From Dyadobacter sp. CY345 (GTDB lineage Bacteria; Bacteroidota; Bacteroidia; Cytophagales; Spirosomataceae): a stretch of DNA of 64,000 bases. Where the stretch lies: contig NZ_JAKFFS010000003.1 of NCBI RefSeq assembly GCF_021502725.1, forward strand, positions 434,001-498,000. Direction: 5' to 3'. The notes under the pieces were generated by a model. That model was given only the letters and a program-made list of their open reading frames with translations, did no database searches and was not told the DNA's origin. The position numbers were made by a program, and so were the translations under genes. Positions 51,393 to 60,062 of this stretch are shown here, one piece after another (positions within the stretch are counted from its first letter, which is position 1; the number at the start of each line of letters is the position of its first letter).

Positions 51393-52568
51393 TTAAAGGG
51401 TCGTCAGTACTTTCAGCAATTTTATTCCAAAAACATAACGTGGTATCAGATCCAGCCAGGAAAACAGAATTAAAGTTAATAAAGCACATTTCAATTGGGT
51501 TGAAAATTGTTTTAAATCCAAAGCCAGACAAAATCCACAGAGCGCCAGAAAGCTGAAAGGAGCTAACAATCTATAACCCGGTTCGTCAAAGGGACTAAAT
51601 ATGCGTACGGAAAAAAGGAAAATGTTATATCCAATGGCGACGACGAAAAAATGAATGGTCAAACTGGAAGGTTTGTTGATACGCTGATTGTTTTGGATAA
51701 AAAGTAAAAGCATAACAACGGTTTGAATTCCCGTTCCAATCATTGAAGAGATGTTGAAAAGCTCAAAATTAACGTCACGAATTAATAATTCATTCAGAAT
51801 TCCTTTCGAAAATGCTGTGAGATTTTCAGATATGGAAATGTTTCCATAAAACCGCTTCCCGCCAAATATTTCTCCGCTTTGATATTTATTGATTGACAAA
51901 TAAAAGATAAATAGGGTCGCCCATCCTGTCAGCAGCCATGCGTATGCTTTTGCTTTTTTATTATTCTTTTTTCGAATATGATATAGGCAGCATGCGAGTG
52001 CTAGAGGAATAATGAAAATGCCCGCATATCTTATCAGCATCAGAAGCAAACCGAGAAGAAATAAATACGAAAAGGTCTTTCTTGAAATCTGTAAGTCGTT
52101 ATTTAGTTTGAAAAATTGATAAGTCCAGCAAAACAGAACGATCAAAAATAATGGCTCAGACCAGGTATGTGCCCATAGTTTTAAGAAAGATCCCAGGAAC
52201 AATATGCAGCTCAGTATTATCGCCTTTTCTTTTCCCAACCATCGGTTTAAATAAATTAGCCATACTCCTGACGCTGCGATGTTGACAAGTTTTGAAGCTA
52301 TCAAATCGTTTGCGGTGGTAAGTAAAGAAGTGATCGAAATGGCAAGCGAATAACCAGGAGGAAACGTACTGTTCCAATTGTAAAAATTATTTTCAAAAAT
52401 GTAATAACCGTTTCCGGACAAAAGATTATCAGCTGATTCAAGGTAATAATGAGAGTCAATGGTTGTGTAATGATTTGGATTAACATAGGCTAACAGGAGG
52501 ATTATTGAACTGTGCAGCAGCCAAACCAGGAAAAGACAATAATCTGAGATTTTTGAGCCACTACACAT
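51393..52568 (-). CDS. GT-C-type membrane glycosyltransferase
   Basis: The 391-residue protein has about ten hydrophobic segments and a periplasmic loop after the first one containing the acidic motif TIDSHYYLESADNLLSGNGY, as in ArnT/PMT-like GT-C transferases. The motifs FPPGYSLAISI and LWAHTWSEPLFL also fit. It would transfer a sugar from a lipid carrier; the substrate is unknown. Its start codon shares one base with the stop codon of the upstream C25 peptidase gene, so the two are translationally coupled. Confidence 0.8.
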   Translation of the reverse strand: MCSGSKISDYCLFLVWLLHSSIILLLAYVNPNHYTTIDSHYYLESADNLLSGNGYYIFENNFYNWNSTFPPGYSLAISITSLLTTANDLIASKLVNIAASGVWLIYLNRWLGKEKAIILSCILFLGSFLKLWAHTWSEPLFLIVLFCWTYQFFKLNNDLQISRKTFSYLFLLGLLLMLIRYAGIFIIPLALACCLYHIRKKNNKKAKAYAWLLTGWATLFIFYLSINKYQSGEIFGGKRFYGNISISENLTAFSKGILNELLIRDVNFELFNISSMIGTGIQTVVMLLLFIQNNQRINKPSSLTIHFFVVAIGYNIFLFSVRIFSPFDEPGYRLLAPFSFLALCGFCLALDLKQFSTQLKCALLTLILFSWLDLIPRYVFGIKLLKVLTTL

Positions 52569-55519
52569 CAGTGCATCCAGATTAATTTTCCACTCATCAG
52601 TTTTTTAACTTTGGCCCGGGACGTGACATAGTTTTTATCGGGTACCATTTGATACAGATACATTCCGACGGGAATATTCCCAGGCCGCCAGATATGTTCA
52701 TTTTTACCTAAAAACGGTTGTAGATCTTTCTGGTAAACAGTCCGTCCCAAAATATCAAAAACCTTAATCGTCCATTTTTCAGGCAAAACGAGTCCATCAA
52801 ATGTTAGGAAAAAGCGGAAATGTTCCCGCGACGGATTGGGCGATACGCCCGCATCGGAAATTGTTGCCGGTTTTTCTTCGTTACTTTCAGGCAGGAGAAA
52901 TGTTGTTTCAAAATAATTGTTCGCTTTGTTTTCTTCCTGTAAAAGGTTGGCTGGATCAATGGTGAAGCTCCACTTTTCCGGTCCAGATTTGAGATTTTTA
53001 TTTGGTAAAGTGATGGATAAGGTGTCGAGATAGGCAGGTGCGTTTCGCGGTATTTGATATGTTGTACTGGAATTGCCATTGTTTCTGTGAATGACAATTT
53101 CATATTTTTCGGCCTTAAATCTGCCATTATTTCTGATGCCGATTTTTACGTTGACTGAGTCGCTTTGATTGGTCAGCACACGTCCTGTCGGGTCAGAAAA
53201 ATGCAATTGATCCCCATTCCAGGTATAATCGGGAAGTTTGGCCGGAAAAATTTTTATAGCCGGATCGCCGAGTAAATTCATTTGTTGCGCCGTGATCCCG
53301 TCCGAAAGCGTCGGATATTTTTTCATGTTTCTTCGAATTGCTTCCTGTTGCATTATTCCGAATGATTCACTCACGAATAAACTGTCAGCGAGTACTTCAT
53401 AAAAAGCATCCGTGTAGTGTTTTAGTGAAGAGGTGACTCCGTTATGCGTGTGGGCCACAAATAAAACAGCGCCTTTTTCCGGGGAAAGTATCCAATCGTT
53501 GCTGATTCCCGGAGTCGAATAATAAACATTTCCCATCGCGCAACCATTCACCAAAATGGCTGGATAAAACGGGGCATTTTTGTAGGTGCGTTTGGTATCA
53601 GCCGGGCTACCGATATCAATGTCATTTGAATTCAAACCGGAGTGGCCATACAATGTCATTAAAGCAACGCCATTGTTGACAATTGTATCAATGGGGAATA
53701 ATTCAACCGGTTCGTCTGTTTTTTTTGATAACGTCAAAACATTTGCTCCCAGCGATGAAGAGGAAATTCTCTTTTCAAAAGATTCAACATATTGTCTGAA
53801 AACTTCCCGTTCGTTGGCCGTGTGCCCACCGCTTAAATGCAGGATATTTTTTCGCCAGCTTGCCGCCTTGTTCTGCGACTCAAACGTTTTAACTTTTTGC
53901 AGATAATCAAAAACATTTTGAGATGTTGCCGCATTAACCCGGCCAATTGGAACCAACGGAACATAAGTGCTTGGATCATCCAGCCCCATCGTCAGCGCCA
54001 TATCGGAACCTGGCCAGCCGGCATTCGGAATCATATCATTTTGCCGCGCCTTTAATTGATGGCGCGCGGTTTGCGGATCAATCGATTTTCCGAGAATTAA
54101 CACAAATTTTAAAGAAGCTTTCTCTTGCAAAAATGATATCACATTCCTGATTCCCAAAGGGCCTGGCTCTCCATAATTAAACTGATCAAAGATTTCTTCA
54201 CTATTCAAAATCAAGGTGTTGAAATTACCTCCTTCTTTTGAAGCCCGATAATCAGCATACTCCTGAACGGGATCTTTGCTGGCCGGAATTGGATTTCTTA
54301 CCAACGGATGGCTGATAATCAGAAAATCGGTCTTCGGATTTATGGATTTAAACTTCGCCAACCGCATAAGCGGAACTTTCAGAAATTCTTTAAAGGCAAT
54401 TACTTTTTCAGCTCCGTTTAAAAAGAGAAGGGAATCTTCGGGTATCAACTTCTTCGTTTCATAGGGATTAGTACAATCGTAAAACTGCCAGTTTTGTGAA
54501 TTCCTAAAAATGGCGGCTTTTTCAAAAATATCAGGATCGAAGTGATAGGTTTTTTGCAGCAGAGCTGACGGAAGTGAAGTGCGTTGCGGGTATCGGAATT
54601 TCAGATAAGAAAGAGATACAGAACCGGAATTATTAATCGGACTGAGTGTAAATGCAAGATTTCCATTAGCAGTAATACCTTCTGAATTTAATAAAAATTT
54701 GAAGACGGCTGAATTGTAATCGAGCAGACGGAGCGTATCCAAAGTTCTGATCACGGTATTCTTTTCGCCTGTTTGAAAGAGAATCTGATGATTTCCGGCT
54801 GACCGGCCAACGATCAATACTTCAATTTCTGTTTGATTTGGTTTTGGAATAAATGGATTTTCCAGGGCGATTCGAAATGTTTCCGATTGATTATTTTGGA
54901 GCTCTTTCCCAGTCCAGCCTTCGCCCGTATCGTAGGTTGTGAGTACAGTCCCGTTTTCATAGGTGCTTCCCATTGGATACAAATTCCCCGCCGGATATTC
55001 ATCAGTCCGGATTTGTAAAATTTCTTCGAAATGATAGGGAATTACATTCTGCGTCGCTTTTCCGGCGGAAACTGCAATGCGTTCTCCTATTTTTCCATCA
55101 TTTCTATAAGTCAGAAAATAAGAAGCAGTATCCGAGTATAGGCTGTAATAAGTATGCGGCATATCCTTCGGCGTCACATATAGAGAAGAATCCAGAGCAC
55201 CATCATTTTTCTCGCCGTAGAAACTCAGAAAACCCAGGGAGTCAGAATCTTTTTTTATTTCAATAGCAACTTCCTGGCCGCGGCGAAATAATTGCAGCGA
55301 TTCCAAGGCAGATATATTTACAGGAAAACCAGCCTTTTTCAGCTCAGAAAATGTAACCTGATAAAACCCTGTTTGTACAACCGGAATGCGTAGGTAATTC
55401 TGCGTTGTATCAATCCATTCGTTTCCAAACTTTTTTTGGCACCAACTGTTCGACGAAGCAATTAGAATTATCAGAAATAGTTTGCCAAAACATGACGCGT
55501 AGTATCGATCCATTTTCAT
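52568..55519 (-). CDS. C25 (gingipain-like) peptidase with T9SS sorting domain
   Basis: The 983-residue protein has a signal peptide (about 9-27, IILIASSNSWCQ) and a C25 peptidase domain with His626 in LYGHSGLNSND and Cys660 in VNGCAMGNVYY, 34 residues apart as in PorU. The C-terminal part from about residue 888 (GVSPNPSREHFRFFLTF, VFDILGRTVYQKDLQ, IPVGMYLYQMVPD) is a type A sorting domain, so it is predicted to pass through the T9SS. It could be a second sortase-like enzyme or a surface protease; the local partner is the membrane glycosyltransferase, which may act on the same surface pathway (inference). Confidence 0.88.
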   Translation of the reverse strand: MKMDRYYASCFGKLFLIILIASSNSWCQKKFGNEWIDTTQNYLRIPVVQTGFYQVTFSELKKAGFPVNISALESLQLFRRGQEVAIEIKKDSDSLGFLSFYGEKNDGALDSSLYVTPKDMPHTYYSLYSDTASYFLTYRNDGKIGERIAVSAGKATQNVIPYHFEEILQIRTDEYPAGNLYPMGSTYENGTVLTTYDTGEGWTGKELQNNQSETFRIALENPFIPKPNQTEIEVLIVGRSAGNHQILFQTGEKNTVIRTLDTLRLLDYNSAVFKFLLNSEGITANGNLAFTLSPINNSGSVSLSYLKFRYPQRTSLPSALLQKTYHFDPDIFEKAAIFRNSQNWQFYDCTNPYETKKLIPEDSLLFLNGAEKVIAFKEFLKVPLMRLAKFKSINPKTDFLIISHPLVRNPIPASKDPVQEYADYRASKEGGNFNTLILNSEEIFDQFNYGEPGPLGIRNVISFLQEKASLKFVLILGKSIDPQTARHQLKARQNDMIPNAGWPGSDMALTMGLDDPSTYVPLVPIGRVNAATSQNVFDYLQKVKTFESQNKAASWRKNILHLSGGHTANEREVFRQYVESFEKRISSSSLGANVLTLSKKTDEPVELFPIDTIVNNGVALMTLYGHSGLNSNDIDIGSPADTKRTYKNAPFYPAILVNGCAMGNVYYSTPGISNDWILSPEKGAVLFVAHTHNGVTSSLKHYTDAFYEVLADSLFVSESFGIMQQEAIRRNMKKYPTLSDGITAQQMNLLGDPAIKIFPAKLPDYTWNGDQLHFSDPTGRVLTNQSDSVNVKIGIRNNGRFKAEKYEIVIHRNNGNSSTTYQIPRNAPAYLDTLSITLPNKNLKSGPEKWSFTIDPANLLQEENKANNYFETTFLLPESNEEKPATISDAGVSPNPSREHFRFFLTFDGLVLPEKWTIKVFDILGRTVYQKDLQPFLGKNEHIWRPGNIPVGMYLYQMVPDKNYVTSRAKVKKLMSGKLIWMH

Positions 55520-55546
55520 AGGAAATTGGGATGATCACCACGAGGC

Positions 55547-56062
55547 TTATTTTTCCATTGGCTCCTTTCTTTTGTAAAGATTCATGGAAAACGCATACTG
55601 GTGGCGGGCATCAGTTTCATGATATTCGGAAGAAACCAGCTCCCAGTCATCCCAGTTTATCTTTGGAAAAAAAGCATCTCCTTCCACGTTTGCGTGAACG
55701 ATTGTGAGATAAAGTTTTTCTGCCAAAGGCAGTGCCTGTTCAAAAACCGAAGCGCCTCCTAAGACAAATACTTCGTTTTCATCTTTAAGTAACGCAATGC
55801 CTGATGCTAAATCTTCGGCATATTCCGGATCCGCTTGTTTTTTCCGATTTGGGTGTCGGGTCAATACCACATTTTTATATGAAGAGTGAAGCGCATCAGG
55901 TGCTTCGAAACTTTTTCTACCTGTCAGAAATGCCTTTCCGTCAGTAACTTTTCGAAAATGTTGCCATTCATCGGGGAGGTGCCAGGGTAAACTATTTTCC
56001 TGTCCAATCACCTGATTTTCGCTCATAGCAGCGATGATATAAAGATGCGGTTTGGTATTCAA
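55547..56062 (-). CDS. folA: Dihydrofolate reductase
   Basis: DHFR motifs are clear: LYIIAAMSENQVIGQENSLPW near the start (broken for length: YIIAAMSENQVIG, then LPWHLPDEWQHFRK), TGRKSFE, and FVLGGASVFEQALPLAEKLYL. The enzyme makes tetrahydrofolate for thymidylate and purine synthesis. The frame is open to 56164, but the extra residues have no DHFR homology. A TTG at 56062, seven codons before YII, gives a 171-residue protein of normal size, so I chose it; the next ATG lies after the first conserved strand and would cut it off. Confidence 0.85.
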   Translation of the reverse strand: MNTKPHLYIIAAMSENQVIGQENSLPWHLPDEWQHFRKVTDGKAFLTGRKSFEAPDALHSSYKNVVLTRHPNRKKQADPEYAEDLASGIALLKDENEVFVLGGASVFEQALPLAEKLYLTIVHANVEGDAFFPKINWDDWELVSSEYHETDARHQYAFSMNLYKRKEPMEK

Positions 56063-56194
56063 AATTGGGCTGGTTAGGTTAGAATGTCTCTCAAAATACA
56101 ACTGAAAAAATAAACATAAAATTATATCCTCGTTTTTTTGCCGGTCAACCTTGAATCCTGCCATTCATCAAAGGACTTGAAAGATTTTAACATA

Positions 56195-56215
56195 GTACCT
56201 TGCATAGCAAAGTAC
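56195..56215 (+). promoter_or_regulatory. Candidate PadR operator
   Basis: GTAC-c-TTGC-ata-GCAA-a-GTAC is a 21-bp inverted repeat with one mismatched pair. It overlaps the TTG element of the PadR promoter, the position expected for autorepression. Confidence 0.65.
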
Positions 56216-56230
56216 CTGTGCATACCTTTG
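56200..56230 (+). promoter_or_regulatory. Candidate promoter of the PadR-PspC-GIN operon
   Basis: TTG at 56200-56202 and TACCTTTG at 56223-56230 are separated by 20 bp, a near-ideal match to the Bacteroidota promoter. The palindrome at 56195-56215 covers the TTG element. Confidence 0.7.
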
Positions 56231-56301
56231 TAAACATAGAAGGTGCAAATCCTGTCTGTTAGCCATGAAATACATTTCATTAAGTAAAACATGAAACCGA
56301 T

Positions 56302-56667
56302 ATGAATATCGAAAATGCCCAAGTGCAGATGCGGAAAGGAATTTTGGAATTCTGTATCCTGCACATCATATCAAGGGGGGAAGTATATGCCTCGGATATG
56401 CTCGATGAGCTGACATCTGCCAAAATGATGGTGGTGGAAGGGACGCTTTATCCGCTTTTGACCAGACTGAAAAATTCAGGTTGGCTGGATTATAAGTGGG
56501 TTGAGTCATCTTCGGGGCCTCCGAGGAAATACTATGTTTTGACAGATGAGGGGAAGATATTTCTGGATGCGATGCAAACAACGTGGTTTGAACTGGCCGA
56601 CTCGGTGAAGGCTGTCATCCATCGCAGCGAGGAACTGAGCAAGAGCGATACGTCAAAACCTTCCTAA
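56302..56667 (+). CDS. PadR-family transcriptional regulator
   Basis: The 121-residue protein has the PadR winged helix: RKGILEFCILHIISRGEVYA, DMLDELTSAKMMVVEGTLYPLLTRLKNSG and PPRKYYVLTDEGK. PadR proteins are usually repressors that release DNA on envelope or chemical stress. It is the first gene of an operon with the PspC/GIN and GIN genes, which follow by 38 and 79 bp, and it has a palindrome over its own promoter. Confidence 0.93.
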   Translation: MNIENAQVQMRKGILEFCILHIISRGEVYASDMLDELTSAKMMVVEGTLYPLLTRLKNSGWLDYKWVESSSGPPRKYYVLTDEGKIFLDAMQTTWFELADSVKAVIHRSEELSKSDTSKPS

Positions 56668-56705
56668 TCTAACTGATCATTTAAAGACCTTCGATTATTT
56701 CAATC

Positions 56706-59237
56706 ATGAAAAAGACAATCAGTATTAATATAGGCGGTGTCATCTTCCACATAGAGGAGGACGGATACGAAAAGCTGAAAAGCTATCTTAATTCCATACA
56801 AAAGTACTTTTCTTCTTTCGCCGACAGCAAAGAAATTCTATCAGACATTGAAGGCAGAATCGCCGAGCGGTTTTGGAATAAACAAAAAGCAGAAAGCAAA
56901 CAGGTTATTTCGCTTTCTGATGTGGACGAGTTGATCGCTGCCATGGGTACCGTTGCAGATTTTGAAGCCATTGAGCAGTCGGAAGATATTCTTTCAGATC
57001 CGCTTAGTTCAGCTCACCCACAAAGTGACATCCCAAAACAGGAAGCTTATTCTGCTCCGGCACCAGCTGCTCCGAAAGCGGAAAGCAAAACTCACACGGG
57101 TCCCAGAAAACTGGTAAGAGATCTTCGCCGTAAATTGGTCGGTGGCGTTGCGGCTGGTTTGGCAAATTATTTTACAATTGATCCGCTGTGGGTCAGGCTG
57201 GCTTTTCTTTTAGCAGTGCTCGGATTACCCGTAGGCGGCGGCATGATGGGTATGGATGGTGAGTTTTTTGGAAGTATTTCCGGATTCACAGTTTTGCTTT
57301 ACATCGCCATGTGGATTGCTTTCCCAGGTTCTTCAACACTTGAAGAAGATACGAAAATTAAAAAGTTTTACCGTAATCCGGATCGTAAGGTTGTGGGTGG
57401 TGTTGCCTCGGGCGTTGCGTCTTACTTTGGCGTGGATCTTGGCGTTGTCCGTTTCCTTTGGGTACTATCTATTTTTCTTTTTGGTACCGGTGTTGTTTTG
57501 TATATTATCCTTTGGGTTATCGCCCCGGCCGCTAATACGTTGACGGAGAAAATGGAAATGCAGGGAGAGCCTATTACGCTTTCGAATATCGAATCGAATA
57601 TCAAACAAAGTCTTAATCTTTCTGATAAAGAAGGTGAAGAAAACCCGATTACCAAAATTCTGCTATTTCCTTTTCGTGCCATCGCATTAATTATCGGTGC
57701 TTTGGGGAAGCTTTTAAAGGGCTTTGGGCCCGTGCTTAGGATCATGATCGGTGTGTTTTTGGTTGGAATGCCGGTTCTAGCACTATTCGGTTTGGTTGTT
57801 GGAGGCTCAGCGGTGATGGGTATTACCAGTATTGATGCATTTGACGGTATGCCGCTGCCGTTCCGTATTTTACAGGAAATTCCGCAAAGTCTGATTTTAT
57901 CGGGGATCCTTGTATCCGCCATTCCATTTATTACTTTTCTTTTACTGGGTTTAACGCTTTTGTCAAACAAGAAAATTGTAGGCAGTACTGTGTGGCTGAC
58001 CTTACTTGGACTTTGGATTGTCGGTATTGTTGTTGCCACCATTCAAGGCGTTTCCTATCAGCGTAACTTTGCAAAACGTGGCGAATATACCCAGTCGGTT
58101 TCCTATGCAATTCCAGCGGGAACACTTACGCTGGATGAAGGCGATTCGGATGAAGATGAAACGATTGATGTTGATATTCGACTAGCTGGTTACAATGCGA
58201 CAGATAGTTTAAAACTGGATAAAAAGATGCTTTCCCGCGGTCGTTCGAAAGAGATTGCCAGGAAACTTGCTTCTGAATTAAAATACGAACCGACAATCAA
58301 AGATTCTGTAATTACCTTCCATGACGGCCCTGCTTTCAAAGATGATGGTCCTTTCCGTGATCAGCAAATTGATCTGACATTGAACATTCCTTTCGACAGA
58401 CAATTTATTATCACCCGTAATTTATGGTTTTCAATATCACACGGATACGGCAGCAATCGCCACTTAGATTCCTACGATCTGAACGATGACGATGTAAATT
58501 GGGAGCAACTTCGCTGGACGATTAAACGGGATTCCGGCCTGGTCTGTATCAATTTGCCAGCAAAATATATTCGTTCAGATAATGACGATGACAATAACAG
58601 TAACGGCGCTTATTCTTTTGACGACGAAGACAGCGACATGGATATGGGGGAACGTGGAACATATATCAAACAATTTCCTGTAAAAGATTTTAAGAAAATT
58701 GATATCGGCGGCGCTTATGTAGTTGTAGTAAAACAAGGTGCTGAGTTTAATGTCTCTGCGGATGGCGAAGAAAAAGATGTTGACGATCTGAAAATTTACG
58801 AAGAAGGCGGTGTTTTAAAGGTAAAACGCGACTCTCCTTTCAATCTTTTTGATAATGACTGGAAGCGGATCGGAATTATCATCACCATGCCAACGATCGA
58901 AAGTGTTTCTTTATCAGGAGCTAACAAGACAAGAATCGTTGGTTTCAAAGGACTTCAAAAGCTGGATGTTGATGTTTCCGGCGCTTCAAAAACTGAGATC
59001 GATGTTGAAACAAATGAGCTGTCGGTTGGACTTTCCGGAGCTTCAAAAGCAACTTTGAAAGGTTCCGCAAAATCTGTTGACGCTGATTTGTCAGGAGCTT
59101 GTAAACTGGATGGTACAGGAATGAATATTCAGAATGCGGATGTCCACGCGTCAGGAGCTTCGAAAGCGGATTTTGGACAGGTTGCAAATATGAAAAAAGA
59201 TTTGAGTGGCGCAAGTAAAGTGGAAGTTCAGCAATAA
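56706..59237 (+). CDS. PspC-domain membrane protein with C-terminal GIN (DUF2807) domain
   Basis: The 843-residue protein has an N-terminal cytoplasmic part (1-130). Two PspC domains follow (about 133-200, RKLVRDLRRKLVGGVAAGLA, and about 218-275, RKVVGGVASGVASYFG), then several membrane segments (about 320-465). A soluble part includes acidic patches near 478-490 and 622-650. The C-terminal GIN domain (about 655-843) has repeated SGASK motifs (SLSGANKT, DVSGASKT, GLSGASKA, HASGASKA, DLSGASKV), typical of a beta-helix. It is likely an envelope-stress protein under PadR control. Confidence 0.9.
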   Translation: MKKTISINIGGVIFHIEEDGYEKLKSYLNSIQKYFSSFADSKEILSDIEGRIAERFWNKQKAESKQVISLSDVDELIAAMGTVADFEAIEQSEDILSDPLSSAHPQSDIPKQEAYSAPAPAAPKAESKTHTGPRKLVRDLRRKLVGGVAAGLANYFTIDPLWVRLAFLLAVLGLPVGGGMMGMDGEFFGSISGFTVLLYIAMWIAFPGSSTLEEDTKIKKFYRNPDRKVVGGVASGVASYFGVDLGVVRFLWVLSIFLFGTGVVLYIILWVIAPAANTLTEKMEMQGEPITLSNIESNIKQSLNLSDKEGEENPITKILLFPFRAIALIIGALGKLLKGFGPVLRIMIGVFLVGMPVLALFGLVVGGSAVMGITSIDAFDGMPLPFRILQEIPQSLILSGILVSAIPFITFLLLGLTLLSNKKIVGSTVWLTLLGLWIVGIVVATIQGVSYQRNFAKRGEYTQSVSYAIPAGTLTLDEGDSDEDETIDVDIRLAGYNATDSLKLDKKMLSRGRSKEIARKLASELKYEPTIKDSVITFHDGPAFKDDGPFRDQQIDLTLNIPFDRQFIITRNLWFSISHGYGSNRHLDSYDLNDDDVNWEQLRWTIKRDSGLVCINLPAKYIRSDNDDDNNSNGAYSFDDEDSDMDMGERGTYIKQFPVKDFKKIDIGGAYVVVVKQGAEFNVSADGEEKDVDDLKIYEEGGVLKVKRDSPFNLFDNDWKRIGIIITMPTIESVSLSGANKTRIVGFKGLQKLDVDVSGASKTEIDVETNELSVGLSGASKATLKGSAKSVDADLSGACKLDGTGMNIQNADVHASGASKADFGQVANMKKDLSGASKVEVQQ

Positions 59238-59316
59238 TGTAAGAGGTGGATGCAACCTTCAAAGAAGATTTGTCATCATTCAATCACATTAACCAAAACA
59301 TTAAAGAATTACAGTC

Positions 59317-60003
59317 ATGAAAAAATTATTTTTATTCGGAATCGTCTGCCTTTTATCCACGGCGATGGCGTTCGCTCAGGAAAGCAGAACTTTCCAACTT
59401 TCAGGTTTCGACAAACTTGCAATGGGAAGCGCTTTTAAGATTGATGTTAAAAAGGGTAACCAGTTTAGTGTAACAGCCACCGGACAGCCAGGTGATATCA
59501 AAGACCTGGAAGCGAAAGTTACATCAGGCATTTTGAGAATTGGATATCGCGGAAACAACTGGAACAAAAGCAGAAAAACGGTCAGTATCAATATCACAAT
59601 GCCGACGCTGGAAGCAGTGGACTTTTCTGGTGCTTCAAAGGCGCAGGTTGGAAATTTCCCGAACTCTAAAATGATGGCTGTTGAGGTTTCCGGCGCATCA
59701 AGCGTCACTATGAATTTCTCAGCTCCGAAAGTTTCAATGGAACTATCCGGTGCATCTTCTTTGACGATGATTGGTCAGTGTGATATTCTAAGTGGCGAAG
59801 TTTCAGGCGCATCGTCTTTCAAAGGAGAGAATTTTCCGGCAAAAGAAGTTAATATCGAAGCATCCGGAGCGAGTAGTGCTTATGTGATGGCCAATGCAAC
59901 AATCCATGCCGACGCAAGCGGAGCAAGTAGAATCCGTTATGGCGGAAGTGTGAAAAACATCCATTCCAATACTTCAGGCGCAAGTTCTGTGAAGAGAGAT
60001 TAG
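59317..60003 (+). CDS. Secreted GIN-domain (DUF2807) protein
   Basis: The 228-residue protein has a signal peptide (residues 1-20, STAMAFAQ) and then a GIN domain with the same SGAS repeats as the preceding protein (VDFSGASKAQVG, VEVSGASSVTM, MELSGASSLTM, EVSGASSFKG, ASGASSAYV, TSGASSVKRD). These form a right-handed beta-helix, once called a putative autotransporter adhesin head. It is probably a periplasmic or surface partner of the upstream protein. Confidence 0.9.
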   Translation: MKKLFLFGIVCLLSTAMAFAQESRTFQLSGFDKLAMGSAFKIDVKKGNQFSVTATGQPGDIKDLEAKVTSGILRIGYRGNNWNKSRKTVSINITMPTLEAVDFSGASKAQVGNFPNSKMMAVEVSGASSVTMNFSAPKVSMELSGASSLTMIGQCDILSGEVSGASSFKGENFPAKEVNIEASGASSAYVMANATIHADASGASRIRYGGSVKNIHSNTSGASSVKRD

Positions 60004-60029
60004 AAACTTGTTTTATATAGAATAGTACG

Positions 60030-60056
60030 AAAAGCCGGCTCTGTCCGGCTTTTTGG
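60030..60056 (+). terminator. Terminator of the PadR-PspC-GIN operon
   Basis: AAAAGCCGG (60030-60038) pairs with CCGGCTTTT (60045-60053) around a 6-nt loop and is followed by T residues. It may also serve the convergent lipoprotein gene. Confidence 0.88.
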
Positions 60057-60062
60057 TTTTGT

